Source: Marivita sp046592965 (GTDB lineage Bacteria > Pseudomonadota > Alphaproteobacteria > Rhodobacterales > Rhodobacteraceae). From it: DNA of 64,000 bases. The position numbers and the translations under genes were made by a program. The DNA is taken from contig NZ_JBISBV010000008.1 of assembly GCF_046592965.1 (NCBI RefSeq), forward strand, positions 62,001 through 126,000, in the 5' to 3' direction. A model generated the notes under the pieces. The model saw nothing but the letters and a program-made list of their open reading frames with translations. It had not been told where the DNA came from and searched no databases. Below are positions 1 through 8,419 of the stretch, piece after piece (within the stretch, counting starts at the first letter, position 1; the number at the start of each line of letters is the position of its first letter).

Positions 1-3000
1 CGTGGTGACGAACTCCGTCGCATCATCGATGCCGCCATACAGCGCACGCGTTTCAGGTTGGTCGAAAAACGAATCTGCGATGTGATCGAGCGTCATCCCG
101 TTGGCGAGTTGGTCTCCCCAGTAACACAGCCCGACCGCGTCGGGCGCGCGATTGAAATAGGCGATGTAAAGCTCGGTCAGTGCGATCAAGTCGTCGCCAT
201 TCAACGTCGCAATGCCATCGAACATCTCGACCGACATCCCGCGTTCTCCGAAAGGGGAAACCTCGCTGTCGAAATCCAGCCACTCCACATCGCGCGCCGA
301 GACGGTGTCATTAAGAGGAGAGGCGCGATTTTCAACTGAGATGCTGTCGCCAGAAAGCCGCAACGTGTATGTCGACTGATCCCCTGACAGGACCAGAGTA
401 TCGACGCCGCTGCCGCCATCAACTGTGTCGTTGCCTCCGCCGACGATGATCCGGTCATCCCCACCAAGCGCCTCGAATGTTTCGGCCACGCCGGTTCCGG
501 TCAGCGTATCGGCGTCATCGGTGCCGCTGACGACGGAACTTGCTCCTAAACCATCCGACGATTCCTCGATAAATGGCCCGACGATTGCATCCGGCAGATC
601 CATACCGGCTCTATCAGAAAGCCATTCGGCGATGCGACCGATATTCGCGGCCACCGCGGAATGAACGGTGTCCGGTACTTCGAAACCGCTGGGCGGCGCC
701 TCTCCATAGACAGTTGTGTAATGCACCATTGATGCAAGAAAATAGAGCGTCGGGGTTCCGTGCGGGCCATCATCCACAAAGAGGTCGTTCGCACCGAGAC
801 CTGTCAGTCCCAGACTCGGGTCGCCGATCATGGCGGCGATCTGGGGGCCGACGCTGATCAGGCGCACGTCCAGATCGGGTCTCGCATCGCGAACCATGTC
901 GGTCAACGACACCCACCAATCGTGCCATTCGCCGGTCATGTAATCTCGCCACGCCGCCAACTCGCTGTCGGAGGGTGGAAAGGACGAGATAAAACCCTCC
1001 ATCTCGGGCCATGTCTGATAGATGTTGATCGCAGCTCCGGGCGCGCGGGCTTCTGCCCAATCTATGATCCGCAGGGCGGATTGGACCGGCGACGTTGTGG
1101 GATCAATCCAATACGGGCTGTCGGGGGATTGGTCCTGAACGAAATTCACCGCTGATATCGTGATTTGGTTGAAGCCGGCATCCGCAAAGCTCTGTCCGGA
1201 ATCGCGATCCCACGCTTCTGTCACTCCATCGATGGTGATATGCGGGTTTGCTGGAAGATCATCGTGCCGGGTGAGCATCCCCGTTTGCATTGCTGCAGCA
1301 TAGGAATGCCCGGCTGTTTCCGCCATTGCATCCATCCAATATGCAACCGACAGTTCCGGGTTGCCGACAGCCCAGACATACAAGCTGTTGCCGAAAACGT
1401 ATTCGCGTACATCGCTAGCTGTTCCGGTGGGGTCGGGAACTGGGTCTGGTGTCGGTTCCGGGTCAGGCATCGGTGCCGGCTCTGGGTCGGGGATCGGATC
1501 AGGATCGGGCTCTGGGTCCGGTTCTGGCGCCGGGACAGGATCGGAATCCTGAGGGCGCGTTCCCCAAATGCCATCCTTCATATGATCCGGGGCAGGGTGG
1601 CTCTGGTTGAAATCGACGACCGCATCATGGCGCGCGGTGTCGTCAAGAAGGTGTCGCAAAGATCCCCAGCTTCCCCACTGGTTCGGTTCAGACACGTCGA
1701 CAAACGCATTGAACAACGTGCCGCCAGCAGCCTCCCATCCCTCGAGCAGTTCGGTATAAAGCTGTCCCATTCCGTCGGAGTAGTTCAGGTAAGTGAAAAA
1801 CTCCGTCAGGGTTTCGTTTCCGGCCCATTGGCCAATGCCGACCACGTGCGTTCCACCTTCGTACATCACAAGGTCCAGACCTCGCGCATCTGCGACGGAT
1901 TTGTGGTAGCGGAAAAGTTCGAACAATCCCTCAAGGGAATCTTCGGCATTGCCGGTCACCGATCCGTCACGAAGTTCGCGCACGGCCAGATCTTCGGCCA
2001 GGTCGAACCGGTGATTGGCGACATATGCAGTCGCGGCCGCGCCGCTCAACCCTTGGGACGCGGCGTCCTGACGCGCCTGCGCTTCGCTTTGTGCAATCCA
2101 GTTCAGAACCGTTGTGGCCTTGGCATCTGTACCAAGGCTGTTTCCGAAATAGCCAGTGATGGCATATGTGTCGAAGGACAGGTATGGCGCGTCGTTTGCC
2201 GGGTTTTGAGCCTGCCACGCCGGCGCATCGAGGATCGCGTCTTCCAGGCCGGGCCAGTATGTGTGCGTCGAGATGACCTTCACAAGCTGGTCTTCGGCCC
2301 CCGAATACACCTGATCCAGAACGCGGGCCATTTCGGCCGACCGAGCACCGTATTCCTGAACCCATCCGTCTCCCAAATCCTGCCCAAACCGCTCTTGTGC
2401 CGATTGAGCAGCGTCCTGCGCCTGCTCGAACATCCAGTTCCAGACTTCGTTGGACATTTCGATATGGGCACGCAGGTCGGGGTTCAGGTTGTCGCGCACA
2501 TAGGACGCGAATTCTCGAATGTATGTCTCGTCAGCGTGCCAGGGAATGTTGAACCACGGCTCTGTCCCTGTTTCATTGGCCAGTTCCACCATCACCTCGA
2601 GGGGCACGCCCCCGTGATAGGTGTAATGGCTTTCTTGCGGCCGCTCTGACCAGCTTTGCAGAGTGGAATCGTTGGTTTCCTGCCAGTCCATGAAGCGCAG
2701 AGCGTGCACATCGCCGATCACATCAAGCCAGAGCGGGTTGAACAGGTGACCGGCTTCGTACGCATCGATGTGTTCCTGTTTCACCACTTCGATATTTCGC
2801 AGATAATCGCCGCGGCCTTGTGGATCAGTTGCACTGATCGACAGGGTGACCATGCCATCGCCCGTCGGGCGGTAATCGAACCAGATTTCACCGTCACCGC
2901 GCGATACGATTTCCGCACCGTAAACCGTGATTTCGCCCGTGCCTTCATAGCTGAGCCGGTAGAGCCCGCCGGTATAGGTGGCATCTGCCGGCATTTCCGT

Positions 3001-3258
3001 CAGAATAAAGGTCTCGATCCGCTCAATACCGGGCGGAATGTCCGTGACCCATCCATTTGCATCAAGCGCTCCCATCGACGCCAGATCTTCTGCCATATAG
3101 GCGCCCCATTGACTGTCGGTATGCGCGTGCCAGGGTCGCGCGGTTTTGAAGACGTCCAGGAACGGTTGTTGCACGCTCCAGTCAACGACTCCTCGAAGTC
3201 CAAACGCCATCGCAGCGGCAGAAGTTTGCGTTCCAAATACGTCGATCTCGGATTCCAT
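1..3258 (-). CDS. Giant RTX-type secreted protein with TIM-barrel-like, SGNH-like and DUF4214 domains (C-terminus cut)
   Basis: The frame is open for 1086 codons from ATG 3258 to base 1, so the C-terminus lies outside the window. There is no Sec signal peptide, as expected for type I secretion. Residues about 1-500 look like a (beta/alpha)-barrel glycosidase-type region; near residue 268 stands SNEVWNW, which resembles the Asn-Glu end of strand 4 in GH-A enzymes. A linker of repeated Pro/Asp/Glu follows at about 570-608. Residues about 612-880 look like an SGNH/GDSL hydrolase, beginning GNSLYVW and containing a late DDGPHGTP block. RTX-like GGxDxI/GGGNDTVDGG turns occur near 929-958, and a DUF4214 domain (LYIAYFNRAPDAVG) near 1018-1070. 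The domain calls rest on motifs only. The substrate is unknown; polysaccharide or surface-matrix modification is an inference. Confidence 0.8.
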   Translation of the reverse strand, partial: MESEIDVFGTQTSAAAMAFGLRGVVDWSVQQPFLDVFKTARPWHAHTDSQWGAYMAEDLASMGALDANGWVTDIPPGIERIETFILTEMPADATYTGGLYRLSYEGTGEITVYGAEIVSRGDGEIWFDYRPTGDGMVTLSISATDPQGRGDYLRNIEVVKQEHIDAYEAGHLFNPLWLDVIGDVHALRFMDWQETNDSTLQSWSERPQESHYTYHGGVPLEVMVELANETGTEPWFNIPWHADETYIREFASYVRDNLNPDLRAHIEMSNEVWNWMFEQAQDAAQSAQERFGQDLGDGWVQEYGARSAEMARVLDQVYSGAEDQLVKVISTHTYWPGLEDAILDAPAWQAQNPANDAPYLSFDTYAITGYFGNSLGTDAKATTVLNWIAQSEAQARQDAASQGLSGAAATAYVANHRFDLAEDLAVRELRDGSVTGNAEDSLEGLFELFRYHKSVADARGLDLVMYEGGTHVVGIGQWAGNETLTEFFTYLNYSDGMGQLYTELLEGWEAAGGTLFNAFVDVSEPNQWGSWGSLRHLLDDTARHDAVVDFNQSHPAPDHMKDGIWGTRPQDSDPVPAPEPDPEPDPDPIPDPEPAPMPDPEPTPDPVPDPTGTASDVREYVFGNSLYVWAVGNPELSVAYWMDAMAETAGHSYAAAMQTGMLTRHDDLPANPHITIDGVTEAWDRDSGQSFADAGFNQITISAVNFVQDQSPDSPYWIDPTTSPVQSALRIIDWAEARAPGAAINIYQTWPEMEGFISSFPPSDSELAAWRDYMTGEWHDWWVSLTDMVRDARPDLDVRLISVGPQIAAMIGDPSLGLTGLGANDLFVDDGPHGTPTLYFLASMVHYTTVYGEAPPSGFEVPDTVHSAVAANIGRIAEWLSDRAGMDLPDAIVGPFIEESSDGLGASSVVSGTDDADTLTGTGVAETFEALGGDDRIIVGGGNDTVDGGSGVDTLVLSGDQSTYTLRLSGDSISVENRASPLNDTVSARDVEWLDFDSEVSPFGERGMSVEMFDGIATLNGDDLIALTELYIAYFNRAPDAVGLCYWGDQLANGMTLDHIADSFFDQPETRALYGGIDDATEFVTT

Positions 3259-3465
3259 GTCCCACTCCACTGATCCTCGAGGCCCCCACCTCGTGTCTTG
3301 AGAGAGCGGTTATGAACGTGATGAAATTGGGGCGGATCGGTGGCATCGAAATGGAGTGCAATTGTTCGAAACGTAGGGAGAATACACGCTGCAACGCAGT
3401 GATCATTGCAAGTTCAAGGACTTGATGCCTTGATTGCGCCGGTCTCGCGGGGCGATCGCTTGCGA

Positions 3466-3483
3466 AACTTGTTCAAACAAGTT
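3466..3483. repeat. Perfect inverted repeat AACTTGTT-ca-AACAAGTT
   Basis: An 18-base dyad lies in the 239-base gap between the end of the DMT-type gene and the start of the RTX gene, both on the minus strand. No T-run follows on either strand, so it is not a clear intrinsic terminator. It could be an operator for the RTX gene. Nothing else was recognised in this gap. Confidence 0.4.
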
Positions 3484-3497
3484 CTCGAAAATTTAGC

Positions 3498-3866
3498 TCA
3501 ACCGCTGCGCGCCATGACAAGTAGCCCCAGAACGATCAATCCCAGCCCGAAAAGCCGGGTGGCTTGCACTGGCTCGCCCAGGAAGATCATTCCCGATGCC
3601 GCCACCATCACAAAGCTCATCGCGACGAACGGATAGGCGAGCGAAAGGTCGAGTTGGCGCAGTGCGAACAACCAGAACACGGTTCCGATTCCGTAAAGGG
3701 CGAGGCCCGCGAGCACCATCGGGGAGAAGATCAGCGATGCTGATTTGGCAAGAACGTTAGCATCAGGCGCGAGCGTTGCGCGCCCCACGCCAATCTTGAA
3801 GGCGGTTTGCCCGAGGGCCGACAGCGTAACGCTGGCAAAGACCAGGGCGAACGCGGCCAGGGTCAT
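3498..3866 (-). CDS. Small DMT/ArnE-like membrane protein, candidate lipid-linked sugar flippase subunit
   Basis: Encodes 122 residues starting MTLAAFALVF, with four hydrophobic segments (about 2-22, 48-66, 76-96 and 104-119). This is the size and layout of SMR-like members of the drug/metabolite transporter superfamily such as ArnE/ArnF. The ATG overlaps the stop of the upstream HAD-UbiA gene by four bases, so the two are translationally coupled. The frame stays open further upstream, but that part is highly charged, lies inside the HAD-UbiA gene and lacks membrane character, so the short start is preferred. With a polyprenyl-phosphate transferase on one side and an ArnT-like glycosyltransferase beyond it, a role in moving a polyprenyl-phosphate sugar across the inner membrane is a reasonable inference. 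Confidence 0.75.
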   Translation of the reverse strand: MTLAAFALVFASVTLSALGQTAFKIGVGRATLAPDANVLAKSASLIFSPMVLAGLALYGIGTVFWLFALRQLDLSLAYPFVAMSFVMVAASGMIFLGEPVQATRLFGLGLIVLGLLVMARSG

Positions 3867-5353
3867 CCGGCGCTCCAGACGATGTCGATCAATCTGGCGC
3901 TCACAATGATAACAAGCACCAGACCGACGCAAAGGCGGCTTATCGTGTCTTTCAGTGCGAAAACCACAGGATCGTCGCCGATCTGGCCTCGGCTGGCCCA
4001 TGTCCAGCTGCGATACGTCCAGAACATCATTATCGGTATGATGAACCACAACAGAAACGGCGAATTGTAGTTGGCGTGCACTGCTGTCGAATTGACATAT
4101 TGTGCCAGCGTGAGGACCGAAAGCGCTCCGTTCGCGATGCCGAACGTCAAGACAAGCTGGACCTCGGAGGCAAAGTAATTGCGCGATGGCAATCTGGCAT
4201 TGTCGGTCGCACCGGCCATCCGATCCAACTCGATGAACCTTTTCATATAGGCAAGGCTGAGAAAGAAAAACAGCGAGTAGGTCAGCAGCCACGGGCTCGG
4301 CGTCAGGCCTGTCGCGGCCGAACCGGCAAGGATGCGCACGGTATGAAGGAGCGACAGTGCAACCACATCAACGGTGGAATATTGCTTTAAAACAAAGGTA
4401 TATGCGGTTGTGAGGATGGCGTAGCCGATGAGGACGAAGCCAAACAATGCGTTAATGAAGAAAAAACCGGCTGATACAGAGGCGACCAGCAAGACTACCG
4501 CAGCGGGAATGCCTTGCCTGATCGTGAGATCGCCCGCGGCAAAGGGGCGCTTGTATTTTGACGCGTGCTGGCGGTCCGCCTGAATATCCATGATGTCGTT
4601 GATCAGGTAGACGCCCGATGCGCAGAGGCTGAAGCAAAGAAACGCAAGGACGCCGGCGAGCATCACCGGAAGATGCACATATTCATGTGCAAACAGGATC
4701 GGCACAAAGACCAAAATGTTTTTGGCCCATTGATGGGGCCGCATCGCGGTGAAGAGTGCTTGAAGAGGCGAGATTTTTCGCTGCACGATCAAGGAATGCG
4801 CATCGGGATCGCGGCGCATCTCCTGGCGCGCCGCCCGTTGGGGGGCGACGAACCCGGAGCGTGCCGCTGATTGCCAAATCGGGATGTCGGCGGCGCTGTC
4901 GCCCAGATATTCAAACGGGCCTTTCGACAACTCGTTGATCGCCCGAAGTTTCTCGGCGCCCTTCAGGTTTCGCCCCGGCTCAGAAGCGATCACCGCGTCG
5001 AACAGTTTCAAATGAGCAGCGACGGCGTGAGCGACGGTTGCGTCCGCCGCAGTGGCAAGGATAACACGTCGGCCCTTGGATCGCTCATTGCGGATGTAAT
5101 CAAGGACCTCATGGCGGTACGGCAGATGAGCAACATCGGGTGGGTTGGATAACGCCAACGATCTCTTTAATCCGGCCAATCCCCCGGCGCGATATGCCTT
5201 GAGCGCAGAGCCTATCGCAGTGCGATCGCGCGCAGCATGAACGAGCGATTCCTCAGCGATATCGGTCGCGATCAGCGTTCCGTCGAGATCGACGTAAAGA
5301 TCGAGCAAGGGATCTGGCGACGGTTTGGAAACGATCCGGGGCATGACGTTCAT
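3863..5353 (-). CDS. HAD phosphatase-UbiA fusion, decaprenyl-phosphate phosphoribosyltransferase-like
   Basis: Encodes 496 residues. The N-terminal part (about 17-190) is a HAD-type phosphatase with the nucleophile motif DLDGT at 22-26 and a late GDSAADIP motif near 151-158. The C-terminal part (about 200-496) is a UbiA-family integral membrane transferase with the polyprenyl-binding NDxxDxxxD motif at 252-260 (NDIMDIQAD). The family contains mycobacterial Rv3806c, which makes decaprenylphosphoryl-5-phosphoribose from PRPP; the next step there is dephosphorylation, which the fused HAD domain could provide. This reading fits better than ubiquinone UbiA, which lacks a HAD domain. The gene is coupled to the small flippase-like gene and divergent from an ArnT-like transferase. 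A second ATG at codon 4 is possible. Confidence 0.85.
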   Translation of the reverse strand: MNVMPRIVSKPSPDPLLDLYVDLDGTLIATDIAEESLVHAARDRTAIGSALKAYRAGGLAGLKRSLALSNPPDVAHLPYRHEVLDYIRNERSKGRRVILATAADATVAHAVAAHLKLFDAVIASEPGRNLKGAEKLRAINELSKGPFEYLGDSAADIPIWQSAARSGFVAPQRAARQEMRRDPDAHSLIVQRKISPLQALFTAMRPHQWAKNILVFVPILFAHEYVHLPVMLAGVLAFLCFSLCASGVYLINDIMDIQADRQHASKYKRPFAAGDLTIRQGIPAAVVLLVASVSAGFFFINALFGFVLIGYAILTTAYTFVLKQYSTVDVVALSLLHTVRILAGSAATGLTPSPWLLTYSLFFFLSLAYMKRFIELDRMAGATDNARLPSRNYFASEVQLVLTFGIANGALSVLTLAQYVNSTAVHANYNSPFLLWFIIPIMMFWTYRSWTWASRGQIGDDPVVFALKDTISRLCVGLVLVIIVSARLIDIVWSAG

Positions 5354-5491
5354 TTAAACTTGCTCACGCGACAAAGCGCCAAAAAAGTTGAAAAATGCCG
5401 GGAAAACCCGTTTGTTTGGTTTGCATTGCGCTTTCGTGGCATTTTCTGCACCTGCCAATCGACTTTTGATCTCAAGGGCTTTTACGCAGTA

Positions 5492-7201
5492 ATGGTTAAT
5501 TTCGGCCAAAAGACGGCGCGGATTGGCGTTTGCGTGGTTTTGTTCGCAACGGCGTTCCTGCTGCGTGCGTGGGGCGCGGATTTCGGTCTGTTCAACGGCG
5601 ACGAGCGCGTGAACGACTCGGCGCGGTTTCTGGCGGGCCACTTGGTTCCGACTCAGCACTTTTACCCCCCGTTCTTTAACTACCTCAACGGCGCGGCATT
5701 TATCGGGTTGTTCCTGTTCGGTCTGAGCGTCGACATGTGGAGCACGACCGCCGAATTTCGTCAGGCATACTTTAGCGACCCGACGCCGTTCTACCTCACC
5801 GCGCGCTATGTCACCGCAGCCATCGGTGCGCTTGCCGCGCCGTTGTTCTTCAGTGCGTCGCGTCGACTCGGGCTTGGCACCGGTCTTGCCGTGATCTCTG
5901 CCAGTTTTGCGGCCATCTTTCCCATTGCGGTATTCATGGCCCACATCGCCAAGGGTGACACCGGCCTCGCCGTGTTTTGCCTGGCCGTGGTCTGGACGTT
6001 TTTCATGCGTCTGGAAAGCAACCACCCAACGCGATGGAATATCATAATCGGACTCTCGGTCGCGTTGGCGCTTGGTTTCAAACAGTCGGCGCTGCTGTTT
6101 CTGGGCCCATTGGCCTTGGCGATGATCGTCGTGCTCGCCGGGCGCGAAGGCAACGTTTCGGCGCTGAAATCCTTTGGCATTGCGCTGCTTTTTGTCGTGA
6201 TTGCCTGGCCGATCATGAACATAGGTATTCTTCTCGATATCGACGGTTTCTGGGCGTTCCAGCGCATTCAGGCCGTCATGTCGGTGCGCGATCAGGATGG
6301 GTTTGGTGCCGGATTGCCGATCACCATGCAGATCTTTGGCGACGCCGTCATCGGGCTGAACCCGGCGATTCTGGCCATTGCATTGATCGTGCCGGTCTGG
6401 GCCGCCTCTGGCGCCTGCCGTTTGAGGCTGCGCGATGCGATCATCGGCGTATGGATCGCCAACGCGGTTTCGACCATTGTGATTTCGCTTTTGGTGGGCA
6501 CCCGACAGCCAGAGCAGCTGTTCCTGCCCAATCTCTACGTTTTCCTTCTGCTTGCCGTTGTTGTGCTGATGGACATGCTGCGGGTCTATGTCCGATGGCC
6601 GAGGGCAGTTGTCGCACTCGTGAGCCTGGTTGGGTTCGCCATCATGCTCGCGGGTGCAAAAAACGTCATCGGTCAGGCTCGCGCGACACCGATTGCTCAG
6701 GATTTGGCGACCTATCTCCTTGAACACCATTCGGATGCCCGCATACAGACCGGCGTTGTTCTTCCCGTGCCACAAACCGTCGCGGCGCAGCGAATGGAAT
6801 TGGATCGGCTGGAACGACTAGGCCGGAAATACAACATCGACATGCCCGACATCGCGCCAGAGCGGATCATCGTGGACGATGCGCAGAACGCCTTGTTTTG
6901 GGTGCATGCGCCGTTTGTGATGTCAGGACTTGAAGGCGATGGAGCCATAGATCAGGACTTCCCGATCGAGCCGCATGCCTGGCCGGTTCAGCCGGAAGAA
7001 TGGAACTTACAGAGGTGGCGTGATGCAGGATTTGACGTTTTTGCGGTGAACCATTTCGATTTTCTGGTTGCGATCAGTCGCTCCAGCTACATCCGCACCT
7101 TCCACACCGACTTGCAGGAGCACTGCAAAACGGTTCAGAGCTACGACGCGCGCAAACCGTTGTTTCTGGAGTTCGACGTTCGGGTATTCGAATGTCCCTG
7201 A
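5492..7201 (+). CDS. ArnT/PMT-like polyprenyl-phosphate-sugar glycosyltransferase
   Basis: Encodes 569 residues from the ATG giving MVNFGQKTAR; the frame is open further upstream, but that part crosses the promoter region of the divergent gene. It begins with a transmembrane helix followed by a periplasmic-loop GDERVN motif (Asp37-Glu38) typical of GT-C enzymes (GT39/GT83). About ten more hydrophobic helices follow up to residue 400, then a soluble periplasmic C-terminal domain of about 160 residues. GT-C enzymes of this kind move a sugar from a polyprenyl-phosphate carrier to an acceptor in the periplasm. The divergent HAD-UbiA/flippase pair would supply the lipid-linked pentose. Donor and acceptor are not determinable here. 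The gene ends six bases before the convergent irr stop. Confidence 0.8.
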   Translation: MVNFGQKTARIGVCVVLFATAFLLRAWGADFGLFNGDERVNDSARFLAGHLVPTQHFYPPFFNYLNGAAFIGLFLFGLSVDMWSTTAEFRQAYFSDPTPFYLTARYVTAAIGALAAPLFFSASRRLGLGTGLAVISASFAAIFPIAVFMAHIAKGDTGLAVFCLAVVWTFFMRLESNHPTRWNIIIGLSVALALGFKQSALLFLGPLALAMIVVLAGREGNVSALKSFGIALLFVVIAWPIMNIGILLDIDGFWAFQRIQAVMSVRDQDGFGAGLPITMQIFGDAVIGLNPAILAIALIVPVWAASGACRLRLRDAIIGVWIANAVSTIVISLLVGTRQPEQLFLPNLYVFLLLAVVVLMDMLRVYVRWPRAVVALVSLVGFAIMLAGAKNVIGQARATPIAQDLATYLLEHHSDARIQTGVVLPVPQTVAAQRMELDRLERLGRKYNIDMPDIAPERIIVDDAQNALFWVHAPFVMSGLEGDGAIDQDFPIEPHAWPVQPEEWNLQRWRDAGFDVFAVNHFDFLVAISRSSYIRTFHTDLQEHCKTVQSYDARKPLFLEFDVRVFECP

Positions 7202-7207
7202 CGCGCG

Positions 7208-7624
7208 TCAGGATTTGCGAAGTTTGATCACGACATTCACGCTCGAGATCTCGGCCCCCATCGGGGCGTCAGGAATACGCGCGATCTCAAGTTGATCGGC
7301 TGGCGCATCGGTCAAGCGCCCTTCCTCTTCCCAAAAGAAATGCGGATGATCGCGCGTATTGGTATCGAAATAGCTGCGCGCCCCATCCACTGTGACCTCT
7401 TGCATCAAGCCCGCGTCGCAGAACGCCCGCAACGTGTTGTACACCGTGGCCTGAGACACCTGTTCTCCGACCTCTTTGGCGGCTGCAAACAAGCTCTCAG
7501 CAGTCACATGCCGGTTGTTGCCGTCGCCAACCAAAAGCGAGGCAAGCGCCACACGCTGCCGGGTCGGGCGAATTCCGCCCTTGGACAACCATTGCGTTCC
7601 GCGGTCTGTTTCAGGTGACGACAT
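7208..7624 (-). CDS. irr: Iron response regulator Irr (Fur family)
   Basis: Encodes 138 residues with a Fur-family winged helix (about 18-85) and a short C-terminal dimerisation part. The motif DHPHFFWEEEG near residue 92 is the haem/iron-sensing segment region typical of alphaproteobacterial Irr rather than Fur itself, and the Cys pairs of zinc-binding Fur proteins are missing. Irr represses or activates iron and haem genes according to haem status in Rhizobiales and Rhodobacterales. It is divergent from fabA, an arrangement known from Rhodobacterales. No clear ICE box was seen in the 170-base intergenic region. Confidence 0.9.
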   Translation of the reverse strand: MSSPETDRGTQWLSKGGIRPTRQRVALASLLVGDGNNRHVTAESLFAAAKEVGEQVSQATVYNTLRAFCDAGLMQEVTVDGARSYFDTNTRDHPHFFWEEEGRLTDAPADQLEIARIPDAPMGAEISSVNVVIKLRKS

Positions 7625-7797
7625 GTCGGTCCCATTTCCTTTGGCTCGCTTTTATATAGGGCGCGAAGGTGGTTTATTTCAATCGGAAATCCCGTGCGAC
7701 CGGGTTGCAACCCGATCGATTGGCGGGCTTGCGCGTCTGTTCGACGCGGTGCTAAACCATGAGAGACTAGAGAATTTTCCGGGGAGATATGCCGCAA

Positions 7798-8307
7798 ATG
7801 TCCGATTTTCCGCGCCGTTTTGATCGTGACGACCTGTTGAAATGCGCGCGAGGCGAACTTTTCGGCCCCGGCAACGCCCAGCTTCCGGAACCGCCAATGC
7901 TGATGATGGACCGGATCACCGATATCTCCGGTGATGGCGGTGAACATGGCAAAGGCCACGTCGTCGCCGAGTTCGATATCAAACCCGACTTGTGGTTTTT
8001 TGACTGCCACTTTCCCGGAAACCCGATCATGCCGGGATGTCTGGGGCTGGACGGACTTTGGCAGCTGACCGGTTTCAACCTGGGCTGGCGCGGCTGGCAG
8101 GGGCGCGGGTACGCCCTTGGCGTGGGAGAAGTGAAACTGACGGGAATGGTGCGGCCGGACCGCAAGATGCTGACCTATTATGTCGATTTCACCAAGGCGG
8201 TTCAAACTCGCCGGTTGACGATGGGGGTCGCGGACGGACGTGTCGAGGCGGATGGCGAAACCATCTATCTGGTCAAGGACATGAAGGTCGCTCTGTCGGA
8301 AAGCTGA
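7798..8307 (+). CDS. fabA: 3-hydroxydecanoyl-ACP dehydratase/isomerase FabA
   Basis: Encodes 169 residues of a hot-dog-fold enzyme that dehydrates 3-hydroxyacyl-ACP and isomerises trans-2- to cis-3-decenoyl-ACP, the branch point of anaerobic unsaturated fatty acid synthesis. With the start at ATG 7798 (MSDFPRRF) the catalytic residues are His71 (in DCHFPGNP) and Asp85 (in GLDGLW), the same numbers as in the E. coli precursor. An in-frame ATG at 7789 sits only two bases behind the GGGGAG ribosome site and is less likely. It is followed by fabB and fabI on the same strand. Confidence 0.97.
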   Translation: MSDFPRRFDRDDLLKCARGELFGPGNAQLPEPPMLMMDRITDISGDGGEHGKGHVVAEFDIKPDLWFFDCHFPGNPIMPGCLGLDGLWQLTGFNLGWRGWQGRGYALGVGEVKLTGMVRPDRKMLTYYVDFTKAVQTRRLTMGVADGRVEADGETIYLVKDMKVALSES

Positions 8308-8419
8308 TCCGAAAATAGCGCTTCGTGAATTGGGCCTGGAGTGAGACACATTCGCTCTGCTCTTGCTCCTGCCCCCGATCCTGCCCTACACATTCCTGAA
8401 ACATTTGTAAGGAGCTGTG

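Noticed and set aside
1361..1552. Gly/Ser-repeat frame on the plus strand
   Set aside because: It is the complement of the Pro/Asp/Glu linker of the RTX gene, so the repeat is a side effect.
1165..2649. Open frame of 494 codons on the plus strand
   Set aside because: It lies wholly opposite the RTX gene, whose frame shows clear domains and continues across the whole region.
3259..3497. Search for a tRNA or small RNA in the gap
   Set aside because: Only the 18-base dyad was found; no cloverleaf or small open frame with a ribosome site.
5354..6775. Open frame of 473 codons on the minus strand
   Set aside because: Antisense to the ArnT-like gene; composition is full of Arg, Gln and His without hydrophobic pattern, typical of a shadow frame.
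7625..7797. Irr/ICE-type box between irr and fabA
   Set aside because: No good match to the known Irr motif could be seen, so no site was listed.
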